From: Sorghum bicolor | Taxonomy: Eukaryota > Streptophyta > Magnoliopsida > Poales > Poaceae | Assembly: GCF_000003195.3 (NCBI RefSeq) | Contig: NC_012871.2 | Coordinates: 43,504,434 to 43,568,433, forward strand | DNA: 64,000 nt | Reading direction: 5' to 3' | Shown here: positions 1 through 11,713 of the stretch, one piece after another | How positions within the stretch are numbered: position 1 is the stretch's first letter | Layout of the letters: the number at the start of each line of letters is the position of its first letter | Position numbers and translations under genes: made by a program | The notes under the pieces: model-generated | The model's database searches: none | What the model was told of the DNA's origin: nothing | The model's input: the letters and a program-made list of their open reading frames with translations, nothing else

Positions 1-763
1 ACCTATAGGGTCCTATAGATTAGAAGTACTCAAAAGAGTTGTGAACCAGAACATACATGATTAGTAATTGCATAATGAATTAGAAGTAGATTACCAGAGT
101 CATCCCATGAGCAAGCTTGATTAGAGCTTGATCATGGCGAAGTACAACCGGAGGAAGAACCGACAGGCCGGCCTCTCCTCTAATCCTCCTTCGCTCTCCA
201 TCTCGCTACTATCTAGATCTACTCTAGTTTAGAGAAGAGAGGAGAGCTCTCATCTCTAAACCCTAGCTTTTGCTCTGTCTATGAATAATGAATAATGATC
301 AAGGGGTGCCTCCTCCAGGGGCCAGAGGGTCTGGTTATATAGTCCCCTCAAGTGAACCTGGGCCGTCGGATCAAACCGACATTGATTGAACGGTTATTCT
401 TGATCCTTTAGGTCGGTGGAGCATAATCCGCGAGGTTGAACGTGATTGGCCACTGTAGCAGGGCGGGCGCCCTAAGGACTTGGGCGGGCGCCCAGGTCCT
501 GGGCCCGATCGGCCTCCCGTTCGTTCCCGTGGCTTCTGGAGTCTTCTAGATGGTAGAAAATTGCGCGGCACGTTAATATCTCTATGTAAACCCGACGTGT
601 GGGCCTTTCTTCCTTATTTCCTGATAACCCCCTGCAGAAATAGACAAACACCAAAACTCGTGGAATTCTGTCAAATAAAACCCTAAGTCTCGATGTTGAT
701 TTCATTTGGATCCTTTTCTTTGTTTATTGGATAGTTAAATTTGATACTTAAGGACCGTCAACA
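1..763 (-). mobile_element. Athila-type LTR, partial, inserted in the left LTR of element A
   Basis: Read on the minus strand this starts TGTTGACGGTCCTTAA at 763 and runs off the left edge. It matches base for base, with scattered changes, the first part of the complete solo LTR at 36697-38036, and more distantly the LTRs of the Athila element at 19160-27777. It carries the same paired GC-rich palindromes (461-472 and 482-493) and a TATA-like box on the minus strand (about 334-343). Directly to the right, the A LTR resumes at the position equivalent to 12067 in the other A LTR, so this element landed inside that LTR. The expected target duplication would be CCCAT (764-768), but its partner lies outside the window. 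Whether it is a solo LTR or the edge of a full element cannot be seen. Confidence 0.85.
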
Positions 764-3075
764 CCCATGATATACTCATCGTCCGCAGCCGGATGATGAC
801 AGTTAGCACAGTAGCCATGATAAACGACATCATCTGCAACAAGGGTAAATAAAACCCTGAGTACGAGAATGTACTCAGCTAGACTTACCCGTCATAAACC
901 AAAAATAAGTGACTCCAACGAGTATGCAAGGCTGATATTGGTGGACTGGTTCGACTCACCTTTTGCATAAAAAGCTTTAGTCTTAAGTTCACATTTATAA
1001 TAATTTCAGCAGCAAGTTAATTACTTAGATCAGCTATCCACTTGATTAGCACCTGTTCTAAGTACACACTTGAGTATTAAGCATCACAATAATAACCATA
1101 TCCGGATTATCACATAGCTATCAACGTTCTCATCATAACAATTAAGTTCTTTTAGTGAGTTCTACGTTGCCGCTGCTTGAGTCAAGTTCTCACTATCTGG
1201 GAGAGACGGTGATTCGAATCGATTCCTATCCGGCTGGAGGGGTATTCCTAGCACTCACCCGAGCATACTTCATGAGGGTAGCTCAGATCACCTTTAGCTC
1301 AACTTCGGACCAAGTCACGGGTCCGTACGGCGCCGCACCCCTAGGGACCGCCAATCTGCCGGGGTCAGGACTCTAACCTGACACCTCAGTCTTATGCCAT
1401 TGACTCCCCGCACATCCTTGCTACCAACCGGGATGCACACTTTTACCAAATTGGGGTATCCGGCCGGAGATGCACTCGTAGGCTTCGCGGTCGGAACGAC
1501 TTATCCGACCAGCTAAGTGTTAGGCATGCGTTCAACATGACACGAGGACGTACAGCAAATCGGTCCTTAATCGACACATATGGGGATAGGATCACACCCA
1601 AGATCTCCATGCCTTGTTGCTGCACTATCGTCATCCCGCCCGGTCTCAAAATCATTATTAGCACATGGTTATTTACACGATAGCAATGTAGCCAACCATG
1701 ATTCAGTATCCACCTATCTCTCACAGGTCACAGGAAATCACCCGGCTTCTACCGAGCTAAGCACGGCTAAGCATCATTTCGATCCTGGACCTACTTAGTA
1801 TGGTATAAGGTGGACAAGGTAGTCATTATGCAGCAAGGGTGTCATATCAACGCCTAACACTTAATGCAACAATACATAACCATAATTCATTGACAGCTGG
1901 ACATGATAACAAAATAGTAGGAGGCTTATAATGCTCCGGGGCTTGCTTTCAACGTAAGTAGAGGGACGGTGGTCAGGACACTCCGGTAGATCCTCCTCCT
2001 CCTCAGCTCCTTGAGGTGGCTCCCCTTGCTGTTCCTCCGGCTCGGACAGTTCAAACTCCAAGACCGTCACTCCTTTGGGTACACCTATGTATGCATAACA
2101 AGGCGATAAACATAGGGAATGCACATAGGATGCAATATGTCAAGATGCTGAGCGAAGGAACACATAGCAGGGTACAAACAGGAGTACAAGTTCCTACAAT
2201 TAAGTGAGTCACAGATTAACAAATAAGTGCATACTTCTTCTCTGGTAGAGAGGCTAACTAGACAAGCTAATCAACCTTAGCTACTCCTACTTAGTCGCTA
2301 GTTTCATGGACAGATTAACTAGTAATAAGATTCAGCTATAACTTAATAATCAGTTGTCCAAACTAAGCAAGTAGATACTTTCTGGAAAGCCTAACAAATT
2401 GTCTACAATTCACTTTCAGACATCCCAGGAAGATTCCTAACAAAAATAAGTTGAAACAGGCAAAGTGTGCTGGCTGTCCTGGAAAATCCAGAGAGCAAGC
2501 AGTTCGTAGCAGCTACTTGCAACAGCCACAACTCTTAAACTACTCAGCCAACTGTCATGAAATTTGGACACAAGGTAGATAAGTAAGTTAGCTAAAAGTT
2601 TGTTATAGACAAGTTTTTCCAGAAAACTTCATCTCCAAATTGTTCTTAACCAATTCCTATCAGCTACACAGAAATGCTCTAGGAAAGACATAATTAGCAA
2701 AATAATATTTTAACACATACTAAGAATGTAACATTGGTTCAAACCAAATGCACTAGTAGATGGAACATGCCTAATAAACACGAGAAAACATCATGGTAAG
2801 GGTTAAACTCATTTCTATCATCACCTTTTCTATTTATTTAATTATTAAGATGATTTAATGAGCATATATCACAAGTGCTCCAAAAATTCTAAGCAAATTA
2901 CACCAAGCTACCTAGACTACAACTAGTTCACTGTAAAAATTTCAGGGCACTTGCACATGCAGATTGTGAGATGCAAAGATAACAAGCTAGCAATAGCATG
3001 AAAAGCATAAATATGAAACCCTATCCAAAAGTGTCAAACAACAGATTTCAGATTTTTCTTAGCTTTGTTCGCACT

Positions 3076-3328
3076 TTAAATTAGGGTTTCTTGTGGTATG
3101 TTTAGTAACTAAATTATAACTCCTTTTATGGTGAANNNNNNNNNNNNNNNNNNNNNNNNNNNNNNNNNNNNNNNNNNNNNNNNNNNNNNNNNNNNNNNNN
3201 NNNNNNNNNNNNNNNNNNNNNNNNNNNNNNNNNNNGAGCTTTTCGGTCCACCTCCGCTAGCATCAAGTTTCACCATAAAAGGAGTTATAATTTATTTACT
3301 AAAAATACCACAAGAAACCTTAATTTAA
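3076..3328. repeat. 60-bp inverted repeat flanking the gap
   Basis: Arm 3076-3135 is the reverse complement of arm 3269-3328 with about 3 mismatches in 60. The right arm is normal LTR sequence, also present around 14379-14440. The left arm is an inverted extra copy that the sister LTR lacks. The gap sits in the spacer, so the structure may be a real foldback that stopped sequencing or an assembly misjoin. Confidence 0.85.
3136..3235. other. Assembly gap, exactly 100 N
   Basis: One hundred consecutive N, the usual placeholder for a gap of unknown length. It interrupts the left LTR of element A where the sister LTR (about 14350-14380) has only a short unremarkable sequence. Any translation through it is meaningless. 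Confidence 0.99.
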
Positions 3329-5053
3329 AAAAGAAATATTTATAACTTCACTAACAGTCATTCAAAAATCATGATAATTTTATCAGAGCCTATTCATGTC
3401 ATATGTAACAACATCCTAAATTTGCATGGCCATCAGATTCACAGATCTCAAGATATAATTACCTCCTATTTAATCAAGATTAAATCATATCTATTTATTT
3501 CTACAAAAACATGGCATGTTTTATATTTTTAATAAAAACTAGATTAACACAGGAATCTAGCAAAATTGGAACCACTCCATTTGGATCTGTATAACCCGAG
3601 TTATGAAGTTTTCAAAAACAACACAGGATTTGCTAAACAGTGAACCAGAGGTGTGAGAGAGAGAGGCAGGTGGGGTCTGCTGACAGACGGGACCCACACG
3701 ACAGAGAGACAGAGACAGGGTGAGCTCGTCGCTGGCGGAACTCGACGACGGCGAGGTCTCGGTCGAATACAAGGGCACCATCATGACCCTCTCACCAAGG
3801 CAGACCTGCCGAGGTGCGAAACCCTAACTCTACCGAGCTCTAGGGGGCTCGCCGGCGTGAATGGCGGCTCGGCGGCGCTGCGGGCGGTACACCGGCGTGC
3901 ACAACCGATGCCGACCCAGTTGAGGTTCACGACGAGCTTCAGTGAGTCAAGGGGAGGCTCTAGGAACAAAAACGAGAAGGAATGGTGGAGCATGGTGGTC
4001 TGGCCAGGTCGCCGGTGACCTCTGCGAACTCCGGTGAGGTGGAGCTCACGACGGAGTGGACAATGTGGCCTCACCAGTGTTCGGCTAAGGGAAAGAGGTG
4101 GACATCGAGGTAGAGGACATCAAGGCAGAGCTCTGGGCGGGCTAGCTTGGCCGGAGACGCGGTCGAGCGGACGGGAAAGCTCGTCGAAGCACGGCGAAGC
4201 TCGCCGAGGACGAAGGCGGGCGCAATGTGGAGCACTGGAGGGGTGAATGGCGCATCTGAGGCGTCCACTCGGTGCATGGCGACTTGTGGACATCGTTGGA
4301 GCTGACAGGAGGGGCCGTCAACGGTGTACGGCCGACAGGTGGCCGGACAAGCGGCGGCGGGTGAGTTCTGTCCAAACTGAATCGGGCGATTCAGTCGCCA
4401 TGGCCAGTGACTGAAGCTCGATCTTTGCCAACGTTTTACTCGCGATTCACTCGATGGTTTTGGCTCAGATTTGTTCCATTGGGTAGAGCTACACGAGATC
4501 TACAAGTTTGTTTACAGGATCAAAGTCTAACTCGGCTAAATTCTAGACTTAGCCAAATTCGGCTAAGTGTGGAAACAGCACTGATTTCTGGCTTGTGGGC
4601 CACTTTTAGTCTGGTTCCAAGCATTTTCATAAAATGTCATCAACATAACTTTTGTAGCTTATGAAATTTACTACAACTTTGTTTTAGATGTTATTACATG
4701 CAAGGTCTTTAACACCAGGTTCATAAAACATCTTTGAAAAGAGGTCTAGGGGGTCAACTAGGTCAACCTAGGGCTAACCATGACTTGGGGCATTTTTGGG
4801 AAAAACCTCCAATATAAACTTTGTTCAAAATGTTATTCTAAACATCATTAAAGTATTTTTGAAGACAATGTACACTTATTTGCATTGGTCACCCATTATT
4901 ATCACTCATATCAAGTCTCACAAGCAATTCAACCATACATGGTATACATAAGAGGACATGTGATCATGATGGATGCTTATGAATGAGCATGATGATGCTT
5001 ATGTTGATGCAATGCTCATGGTTGACATGCAAGCTAACAATAGGAGTGTTACA

Positions 5054-5089
5054 GCCCTCCCCCCTTACAAAAATCTCGTCCCGAGATTT
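5054..5089 (-). promoter_or_regulatory. Element A polypurine tract and upstream hairpin
   Basis: On the minus strand a purine run (complement of 5054-5068) directly abuts the LTR start, as expected for the plus-strand primer of reverse transcription. Just upstream is the palindrome at 5071-5089, aaatctc - 5 nt - gagattt, which is also found beside the polypurine tracts of B (30559-30577) and C (54654-54672). Confidence 0.85.
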
Positions 5090-6616
5090 GAAAGACATAC
5101 CATTTTTCGTAGAATGAGGAATAAGTTACTTGTAAATAGTCTTCCCTTTCCCAAGTGGCATCTCTTTCACTTTGACGGTTCCACAACACTCTAAAAAGTT
5201 TAATCACTCTCCCCCGAGTAACTCTTTCCTTGACATCAAGAACTTGCACAGGCTTCTCTTCCTAAGATAGTTTGGACTGCAGCTTAAGACCTCTTGTTTC
5301 AACTCTTTCTTCAGGCACACGAAGACACTTCTTGAGTTGAGACACATGGAATACAGGGAAAATAGCTCTCATTTCCGGAGGTAGCTGTACCTTGTAAGCC
5401 ACTTTGCCACTTTTCTCAATAATCCGGTAGGGACCCACATACCTAGGGGCGAGCTTCCTCCTTACGCCGAAGCTATTCACTCCCTTCATGGGTGATACCT
5501 TTAGGTATACAAAGTCACCTACCTCAAACACAAGTGGTCTTCTTCTTCTGTCAGCATAGCTTTTCTGTCTAGCTTGGGTAGCTTCCATGTGTTTCCAGAT
5601 AACAAGAATTTGCTTTTCGGCTTCTTTGACAAAGTCAATTCCATAGAACCTCCTTTCACCAGGTTCGACCCAGTTTAGAGGAGTTCTACATTTGCGGCCA
5701 TACAAAGCTTCGAAAGGAGTCATGTGAATACTCTCTTGATAACTATTGTTGTAAGAGAATTCAGCTAGCAGTAGCCACTTCTCTCATGCGCCCTTGGAAG
5801 ATATAACACATGCCCTCAACATGTCTTCCAAGATTTGATTCACCCGCTCAGTCTGACCGGAGGTTTGAGGATGGTAGGCTGAACTGTGAACCAATTTTGT
5901 ACCAAGGAGCGAATGCAAATGTTCCCAAAAGCGGGCAGTGAACTGAGGACCTCTATCAGAAATGATGGTGCAGGGCACTCCGTGCAACTTAACAATCTGA
6001 GAGAAGTACAACTCAGCATAGTCGGATGGTCGGTAGGTAGAATGTACGGGAATAAAATGAGCTGACTTGGTCAAGCGGTCAACAATCACCCATATGGAAT
6101 TGTGTCCCTTTTGGGTAGGGAGAAGTCCAACAATGAAATCCATGCTGATTTCTTCCCACTTCCAACCCAGAATTGACAAAGGTTGCAATGAACCTGCAGG
6201 CTTAAGGTGAACTGCCTTTACCCTGCAGCAAGTGTCACATCTAGCAACATAGGCTACTATCTCCTTCTTCATCTTGGTCCACCAGAAACAAGGTTTCAAG
6301 TCTTGGTACATTTTGTTGCTACCAGGATGGATGAACAACTTGGATGAATGAGCGTCATCTAAGATCTTGTTGCATAGCTCACGGTCCTTAGGTACAACTA
6401 GTCGATCGTCAAACCACAGTACACCCTTCTCATCTACCCTAAAATGCTTGGTGTCTTCCTCTTGCATTTTTCTCTTGATATGGAAGATAGCAGGGTCAGT
6501 CTTTTGGAGTTCTATAATTTGACTCTCCAACGAGCAACTGACTTCAATGTTGTGCAGGACCACAGGATGCAATAAATTGAAACCTTCTTCTAGGAGAGGT
6601 CCAACATGTTGCCTCT
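5090..6616 (-). pseudogene. Element A integrase and chromodomain (broken)
   Basis: Integrase inserts the cDNA into host chromatin, and the chromodomain directs chromoviruses to modified histones. Visible in order are the zinc-binding region (IHPG, then CDTC), the core D motif (SMDFI), the second D (SDRGPQF), the glutamate in GQTERVNQ, the GPY-type module (VGPYRI), then a chromodomain with RVIKLFRVLW and ATWEREDYL. Stops interrupt it near 5783 (just after SSKG) and near 5261 (between the GPY module and the chromodomain). The segments keep one frame with gag, so it was a single polyprotein. The normal end is unclear because the frame now runs into the polypurine tract. Non-functional as written. 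Confidence 0.9.
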
Positions 6617-7201
6617 GGCTAAGAGCATCGGCTACAACATTGGCTTTGCCTGGATGATAGTGTACTTCCAGATTATAGTCTTTTATCAATTCCAACCATC
6701 TTCTTTGTCTCATGTTTAGTTCGGGCTGAGTGAAGATATATTTGAGGCTCTCATGGTCAGTATAAATGTGACACAAATTACCCAATAGATAATGCCTCCA
6801 AAGTTTCAATGCATGCACAACTGCTGCTAACTCTAGATCATGAGTCGGTAGTTAACTTCGTGCTTCCTCAGCTGCCGAGAGGCATAGGAGATGACTCGGC
6901 CTTCTTGCATAAGTACACAACCTAAGCCAGTGCCTGATGCGTCGCAAAAGACATCAAATGGCTTTTCAATGTCAGGCTGTGCCAAAACAGGAGCAGTGGT
7001 CAGCAGGTGACGTAAAGCAGTGAAAGCGACTTCACACTCCTGAGACCATACAAATTTCACATCTTTTTGCAGAAGCTTGGTCATAGGCTTGGCTATTTTG
7101 GAGAAGTCTGAAATAAAGCGACGATAATATCCGGCTAGACCGAGAAAACTCCGAGCCTCATGTACTGAAGTCGGGGCCTTCCAGTCTAGAACCTCCTGCA
7201 C
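6617..7201 (-). pseudogene. Element A RNase H (frameshifted)
   Basis: RNase H degrades the RNA template during reverse transcription. FDVFCDAS carries the first catalytic Asp, [10 protein letters not shown] follows, [11 protein letters not shown] contains another acidic residue, and VVADALS ends the domain. The segment 6833-7201 is out of frame with the rest of the polyprotein. A frameshift near 7235 moves out of frame and a second near 6840, inside NYRLMI, returns to it. The catalytic residues can be seen but no continuous protein is possible. Confidence 0.88.
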
Positions 7202-8111
7202 CTTTGAGGGGTCAATAGAAATACCGTCTTTAGAAAAAAATATGGCCTAGGAAAGGCACTTTCTTCAGCCAAAACTCAAACTTGCTGAACTTGGCATAGA
7301 GCTGTTGTTCTCACAGTCTAGTGAGCACAATCCGAAGGTGTTTCTCATGGTCTTGGGCATTTTCAGAATACATCAATATGTCATCGATGAACACCACCAC
7401 AAACATATCCAGTTCAGGCATGAACACCAAATTCATCAGGTACATGAAATGAGCAGGGGCATTAGTCAGACCAAAGGACATGACTAGATACTCATACAAC
7501 CCATACCTAGTAGAGAAAGTCATTTTAGGAATGTCTTTGGGTCGGATCTGGATTTGATGATACCCGGATCTCAGATCAATCTTTGAGAATACCTTAGCCT
7601 TAGCTAATTGATCAAACAGAATATCAATGCGAGGCAGGGGATACTTGTTTTTGATAGTCACGGCATTCAGCGGATGATAGTCTACACACATATGTAGAGA
7701 CTTGTCCTTCTTCTTGACAAAGAGAGCCAGACAACCCCATGGAGAAGAACTAGGCTGAATAAGACCTTTCTCTAGGAGTTCTTGCAATTGCCTCTTCAAT
7801 TCTGCCAATTCAATGGGTGGCATTCGATATGGCCTTCTAGAGATAGGTGCGGTACCCGTAATTAAATCAATTTTAAACTCTATGTCCCCGTCTGGTGGCA
7901 ACCCAGGCAGATCCGCTGGAAAGACATCCGGAAACTCACACATTACAGGAATCTCTGCCACAGTGATTGGTCTGATAGCATTAGCAGCGTGACGGATGTC
8001 ATCATTTTTGGGGAGTTGGACTAAGAACGCTTCTTTACTATTAGGTTCCCTCAACATGACTACCCTCATTGAGGTATCTATCAACACCCCATGCTTACTC
8101 ATCCAATTCAT
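7202..8111 (-). pseudogene. Element A reverse transcriptase (broken)
   Basis: This reverse transcriptase copies the element RNA into DNA. Motifs are [50 protein letters not shown], the catalytic FIDDIL (the YxDD box of gypsy elements) and [16 protein letters not shown]. The open part is 7311-8111. A stop at its upstream edge separates it from the protease, and another (7308-7310) falls shortly after the catalytic box, so the palm and thumb are split. Sequence and order are closest to C (50279-54647), consistent with the Tekay clade. Confidence 0.92.
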
Positions 8112-8423
8112 TCACAGAATAACATCTATTCCCAAGCCTGGCAAGATTACTAAATCTGCTGGATAATTATGCCCTTCAATGGCAATATGTACATCCCTCA
8201 CTAGTTGATTTGTAGAGATTTGATTACCAGCAGCACTAATGCAAAATTTTCCATTGTCAAGATCCACTACATGCTGCCCATGTTTAGATGCGAATGCTTG
8301 ACTCATAAATGAATGTGAAGCTCCAGAATCAAACAAGACAACTGTAGGGTGTTGATTGACAAGAAACATACTAGCGGTGACCACTTCACCTTCAAGGATT
8401 TCTTCAACAGTGGTATAGTGCAC
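8112..8423 (-). pseudogene. Element A aspartic protease (bounded by stops)
   Basis: The retroviral-type aspartic protease matures Gag-Pol. The active-site motif [10 protein letters not shown] is present, with ILPGLGIDVIL as the downstream hydrophobic flap/core motif. It is open for 103 codons between in-frame stops at both edges and shares the gag frame. The first codon of the open stretch is GTG, not a true start; translation would come from gag. Confidence 0.88.
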
Positions 8424-9452
8424 TCAGACAGTATGGTTATTAACCCCCGCTGCAGAATTTCTCGTGGGATAAGGGCAATCCCTCGCCCAGTGACCAACTT
8501 GTTTGCAGTTAAAGTAGGGACAGTTATCAGGGGGAGTCTTGGGACCTCCTTGACCTGTGGCACCTCGGGGAAGAGCAACTGTGAAAGACTTGTGAACTAC
8601 CGTCTTCACATTTGACTTCTTCTGCGGCAGCCTGTACCTTGTCACAGCATTGGGTGGGCGATAGGCCAGCTTGTTTGTCACAGGAGCCTTGGACTGCGAA
8701 GAACCTACCTCATAGGCCCGCTTGCGGTTCTTGGATGCAGCATAGATAGCATTGGAGTTCTCCTGGGTCAACGCATCACTCACAAACTCATCAAAGGTGG
8801 TACTCTTATTACCAGCCATGTTCTTAGACAACTTGGGCCACAGTCCTCTCTGGAAACTGGCAAGCTTCTTTGCCTCAGTGTCAACAAACTCAGGAGCATA
8901 GCGAGACAAGATATTGAAAGCATGGAGATACTCAGGCAAACTTTTGGTTCCCTGAGTCAAGTTCATGAACTCAGTATGCTTGATAGTCATTAAGCCCTAC
9001 AGAATATAAGTGTTCCTGAACGCAGTTTGGAACTGATCCTAGGTTACAACAGCATTGGCAGGCAAGCTGGTCCTATAATGGCTCCACTAGACACCTCCTT
9101 TGCCCTCCAACTGGTGTGCTGCATATTCCGCCTTCAGTTCTTCAGTCACCCTTAACAAGCAGAACTTCTGCTCAAGGGTATTGAGCCATTCATCAGCTTC
9201 TAGAGGTTCAGAGGCCTCCTTGAAAACCAGTGGCTTCGTGTCCTGGAAATCCTTGAAGTTGCTATACTGATTCGCTTCTCCGCCTTGGCGGGCATGGCGA
9301 CCACCCCGGTTCTGCTATGCCATGGTTTGCATAGCTTCATTTAGCATCCGCTGGCCCTCCACAAGAGTTGCCAGGAGCTCAACAGGCATAGGCGGGGGAG
9401 GAGGTGGTGGTGGCGGCACCTCATTGTGGCCGGAGCGAGTGTTGCGATCCAT
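8424..9452 (-). pseudogene. Element A gag (four internal stops, damaged zinc knuckle)
   Basis: Gag forms the cytoplasmic particle that packages the RNA. An ATG at 9450-9452 begins a stretch with nine prolines. The retrotransposon-gag core follows ([37 protein letters not shown]), then a CCHC-like region. The same frame continues from 9452 to 7311, interrupted in gag by about four TAG codons between 9317 and 8990. In the knuckle the first cysteine of C-x2-C-x4-H-x4-C is tyrosine (PYFNCKQVGHWARDC), whereas C has CWNC. The 9564-9854 stretch beyond it holds no recognisable gene. Confidence 0.9.
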
Positions 9453-9854
9453 CAGCACAAGGAATACCAAGTGACCGTTTAGGATAACAGATATAATTGC
9501 CATGAATCTCGATTGCTGCCATACGAAATTTAATGAAGTAAATTCACATAATACAAGGCACAATAATCCGTATACAACAAGGGAATATCATCCACGACAC
9601 TGGTTATTCTCATGATCATTCACGACCACATTTCACAAGGATTAAAGACATTGCTGGAAATTATTTAAGCTGAACATAAACATGGAGCGTCACATACAGG
9701 TGCATATGGTTTACACAAGGTCATTATCGCAAATTTAGTCTTACAAGAAAGGGCATCATGGCCAAATACATAGAATCTCACTGGAAATTCAGATTACATG
9801 TCCATTACATAAAGAGTTCGAAACTGATACATAAGCATGGAAACCAGCGCTAGG

Positions 9855-10778
9855 CTACATATCTTCCTCAGATTCTCCATTAGAGATGATGCCATCATCC
9901 TGATCTTCCTCACTGGGGGCCTGTTCATGATTAATGGGGGTAGGGTGTGGAATAGGATTTATGATATTATTTAGGCGATGGACATCTAACTGCAGCTCAG
10001 CAATTCTAGTGATCAGCTCTTCCTCTCTAATCTCAGCATGGAACAAAGCTTTAACTCTAGTAGCTTCTCTATTTTTAGCCAAGCGCATAGCCTCATCTCG
10101 CTCTCTAGTCATTTGCATCATGCGAGCTTGTGCCTCATTGCGCTCTCTAACTGCATTTTCAACTTGGTTGCGGCGGGCTTGCAAAGCGGTGTGATAGTTT
10201 TGAATTTCAGCTTGTGCATCGCTAAAGGCCTTGCGGTGCTTGCGTACGCGCTTGCACAGTTTGCGCTGCCCAACTTGAACTTGCTGGAGCGCTAGCATGG
10301 CTTCTATGTAGGTGTCTTTGCGTACATAGTACAACTTAAGTACCTCCAGCATGGCACTCATAGCAGGGCTAGAGCTTTATCCTAATATGGTTTCTCTCAT
10401 CTCCAGGCGCTCAGTTCCTATCTGGGACACAAAAGTGTCAGTTACACTCACTCTAGGGAAAGATCCAGCTAGCCCATTCACTAGCTCATCACCATAGTCC
10501 TGGCATATTTCTAACAGTACTTCTAGGGCTGCTACTTGGGCACAATCCCAAGGAGTTTGGCCATCGGACTCTACTATCCAACCTAGCCACTGTGGGTTAT
10601 TTGGACAAGGAGGAACTGTAAATTGGACATCTACCCAAGGAAAAGATCTTGCATGCTCGGCCTCTGTCCAAGTGTACTAAGGTGGTTCATCATATCCCAC
10701 TGAGCTTAGCACTCTCCACAACAAGGTAGGAGTGCCAAACATGTCCAGAAAAGTCTCACTTGCATGTGGGGCTGCCAT
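9855..10778 (-). pseudogene. Element A ORF0: accessory coiled-coil protein upstream of gag (two stops)
   Basis: Unrecognised family. One frame runs from ATG 10776-10778 to a stop at 9855-9857, about 307 codons, with TAG near 10620 and TAA near 10377. The N-terminal part has FGTPTLLWRVLSSVGY, a W-x-GW motif and SDGQTPW; the C-terminal half is rich in Arg, Glu, Gln and Ala heptads typical of a coiled coil, then HRLNN and an acidic tail ending SEEDM. Homologous ORFs sit at the same place in B (35342-36385) and C (48830-49917). The ATG directly follows a pyrimidine-rich tract ending CTACAG, a possible splice acceptor. Function unknown; a structural or nucleic-acid-binding accessory is only a guess. 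Confidence 0.8.
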
Positions 10779-11696
10779 CTGTAGGAAAGACCACAACTTG
10801 AGTAAGGAAGATTAATTACAAGGGGAGGTAATTAGATATAGTTTCGGAATTATAAGAATTGAGTAGTGCATAAGGGATGCATGAATGATTCATGATGCAT
10901 GCACGTTCCATACGTCCTTACCATTCCTAGAAGAAAGTTCTAACGGTATAGTCGGTGGCATACATACGTGCAGTCTTTATACGTAACTACACGGTCTACA
11001 CGTTTCGTTGTTAGTGTACCTGCAGAAATTTTCATTTCAGCCCAACCCCACAAGAGTATATGTGCAGAAATGAAAGTCTAATCATCTACAACCAAGCTAG
11101 GTACTCCGATATATATTCCTGAACATATATCGCAGCACACTACCCATTTGGGATACACCCATATATACATCAAACATGTATATGTGGCTGCACCTACTAC
11201 CCACAAATAAGTAACTTCATATATACATGTGTGAAACATGTAAATACTCCAGTAACCACAGCTAACACTCCCCTAGACCGACGGTTGGTCGGTCATGCTC
11301 TCACAGCTCACACTTACTGTAGCGTAGAGGCATATAGATCCATACATTACCACTCAAGCAAGTGGCATCTATACAATTTCAGGCCGTATGGACGACAAAA
11401 GAAAACAAACATTGCTTACCATGGCGTAGAGGTACATGATCCATTCATTACCACTTAAGTAAGTGGCATCCATATTATTGCATGCCAGATGGACGACGAA
11501 AGGAAAAAACCCCCATGTTAGTAATATTAAGGCACCTAGACGTCCTTAAATTGGCATAAAGGGTATGACCACTGGCATGATATATGTTATTGAAACATTT
11601 TTAAAACAGCCTTATGTATAGTCTAATTTGCCAATTAGTTTGGGAAAAACAAATTCATTTGTTTTTAAATACATCTATGATGGTTAAATGCTTAAT
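10779..11696 (-). other. Element A untranslated leader
   Basis: About 0.9 kb between PBS and ORF0, without a credible gene. It contains a perfect 7-bp stem hairpin (11276-11294), a tandem duplication with period 102 bp (11322-11423 and 11424-11511), and a block conserved in B and C (11010-11043; on the element strand it contains CTGCAGGTACACTAAC). Confidence 0.8.
11276..11294 (-). promoter_or_regulatory. Leader hairpin, element A
   Basis: Element strand GACCGAC - 5-nt loop - GTCGGTC. Equivalent hairpins in B (38202-38221) and C (48356-48374) keep pairing despite base changes, and the flanks CATGA and TCTAGGG are shared. Possible RNA packaging or dimerisation signal (inference). Confidence 0.6.
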
Positions 11697-11711
11697 CTTG
11701 CTCCGATGCCA
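11697..11711 (-). promoter_or_regulatory. Element A primer binding site (initiator tRNA-Met)
   Basis: The minus strand reads TGGCATCGGAGCAAG two bases inside the 5' LTR end, matching the 3' end of plant initiator tRNA-Met with one or two changes. This is the usual minus-strand DNA primer site for Tekay elements. Confidence 0.85.
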
Positions 11712-11713
11712 GC

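Larger units (their letters stand above)
764..5053 (-). repeat. Element A left (3') LTR, 5'-truncated copy
   Basis: This is the downstream LTR of A. It lacks the 353 bp corresponding to 11714-12066, cut off by the insertion at 1-763. It contains a 100-N gap (3136-3235) within an inverted duplication absent from the other LTR, and lacks about 316 bp present at 15406-15727 of the right LTR. Short ORFs in its GC-rich stretch (about 3650-4380) occur in several frames and both strands and are not convincing genes on their own. The conserved two-exon small gene described separately is also present here (exon A about 1947-2084, exon B 772-833). Its stop codon is lost and its donor reads AA|GC. Confidence 0.9.

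Noticed and set aside
1155..1376. Plus-strand ORF of 73 codons, repeated near 12449 and antisense near 47047
   Set aside because: It lies opposite to the element sense, in a block conserved at nucleotide level, and its frame is not preserved between families.
3128..3328. ORF spanning the N run
   Set aside because: Artefact of translating unknown bases.
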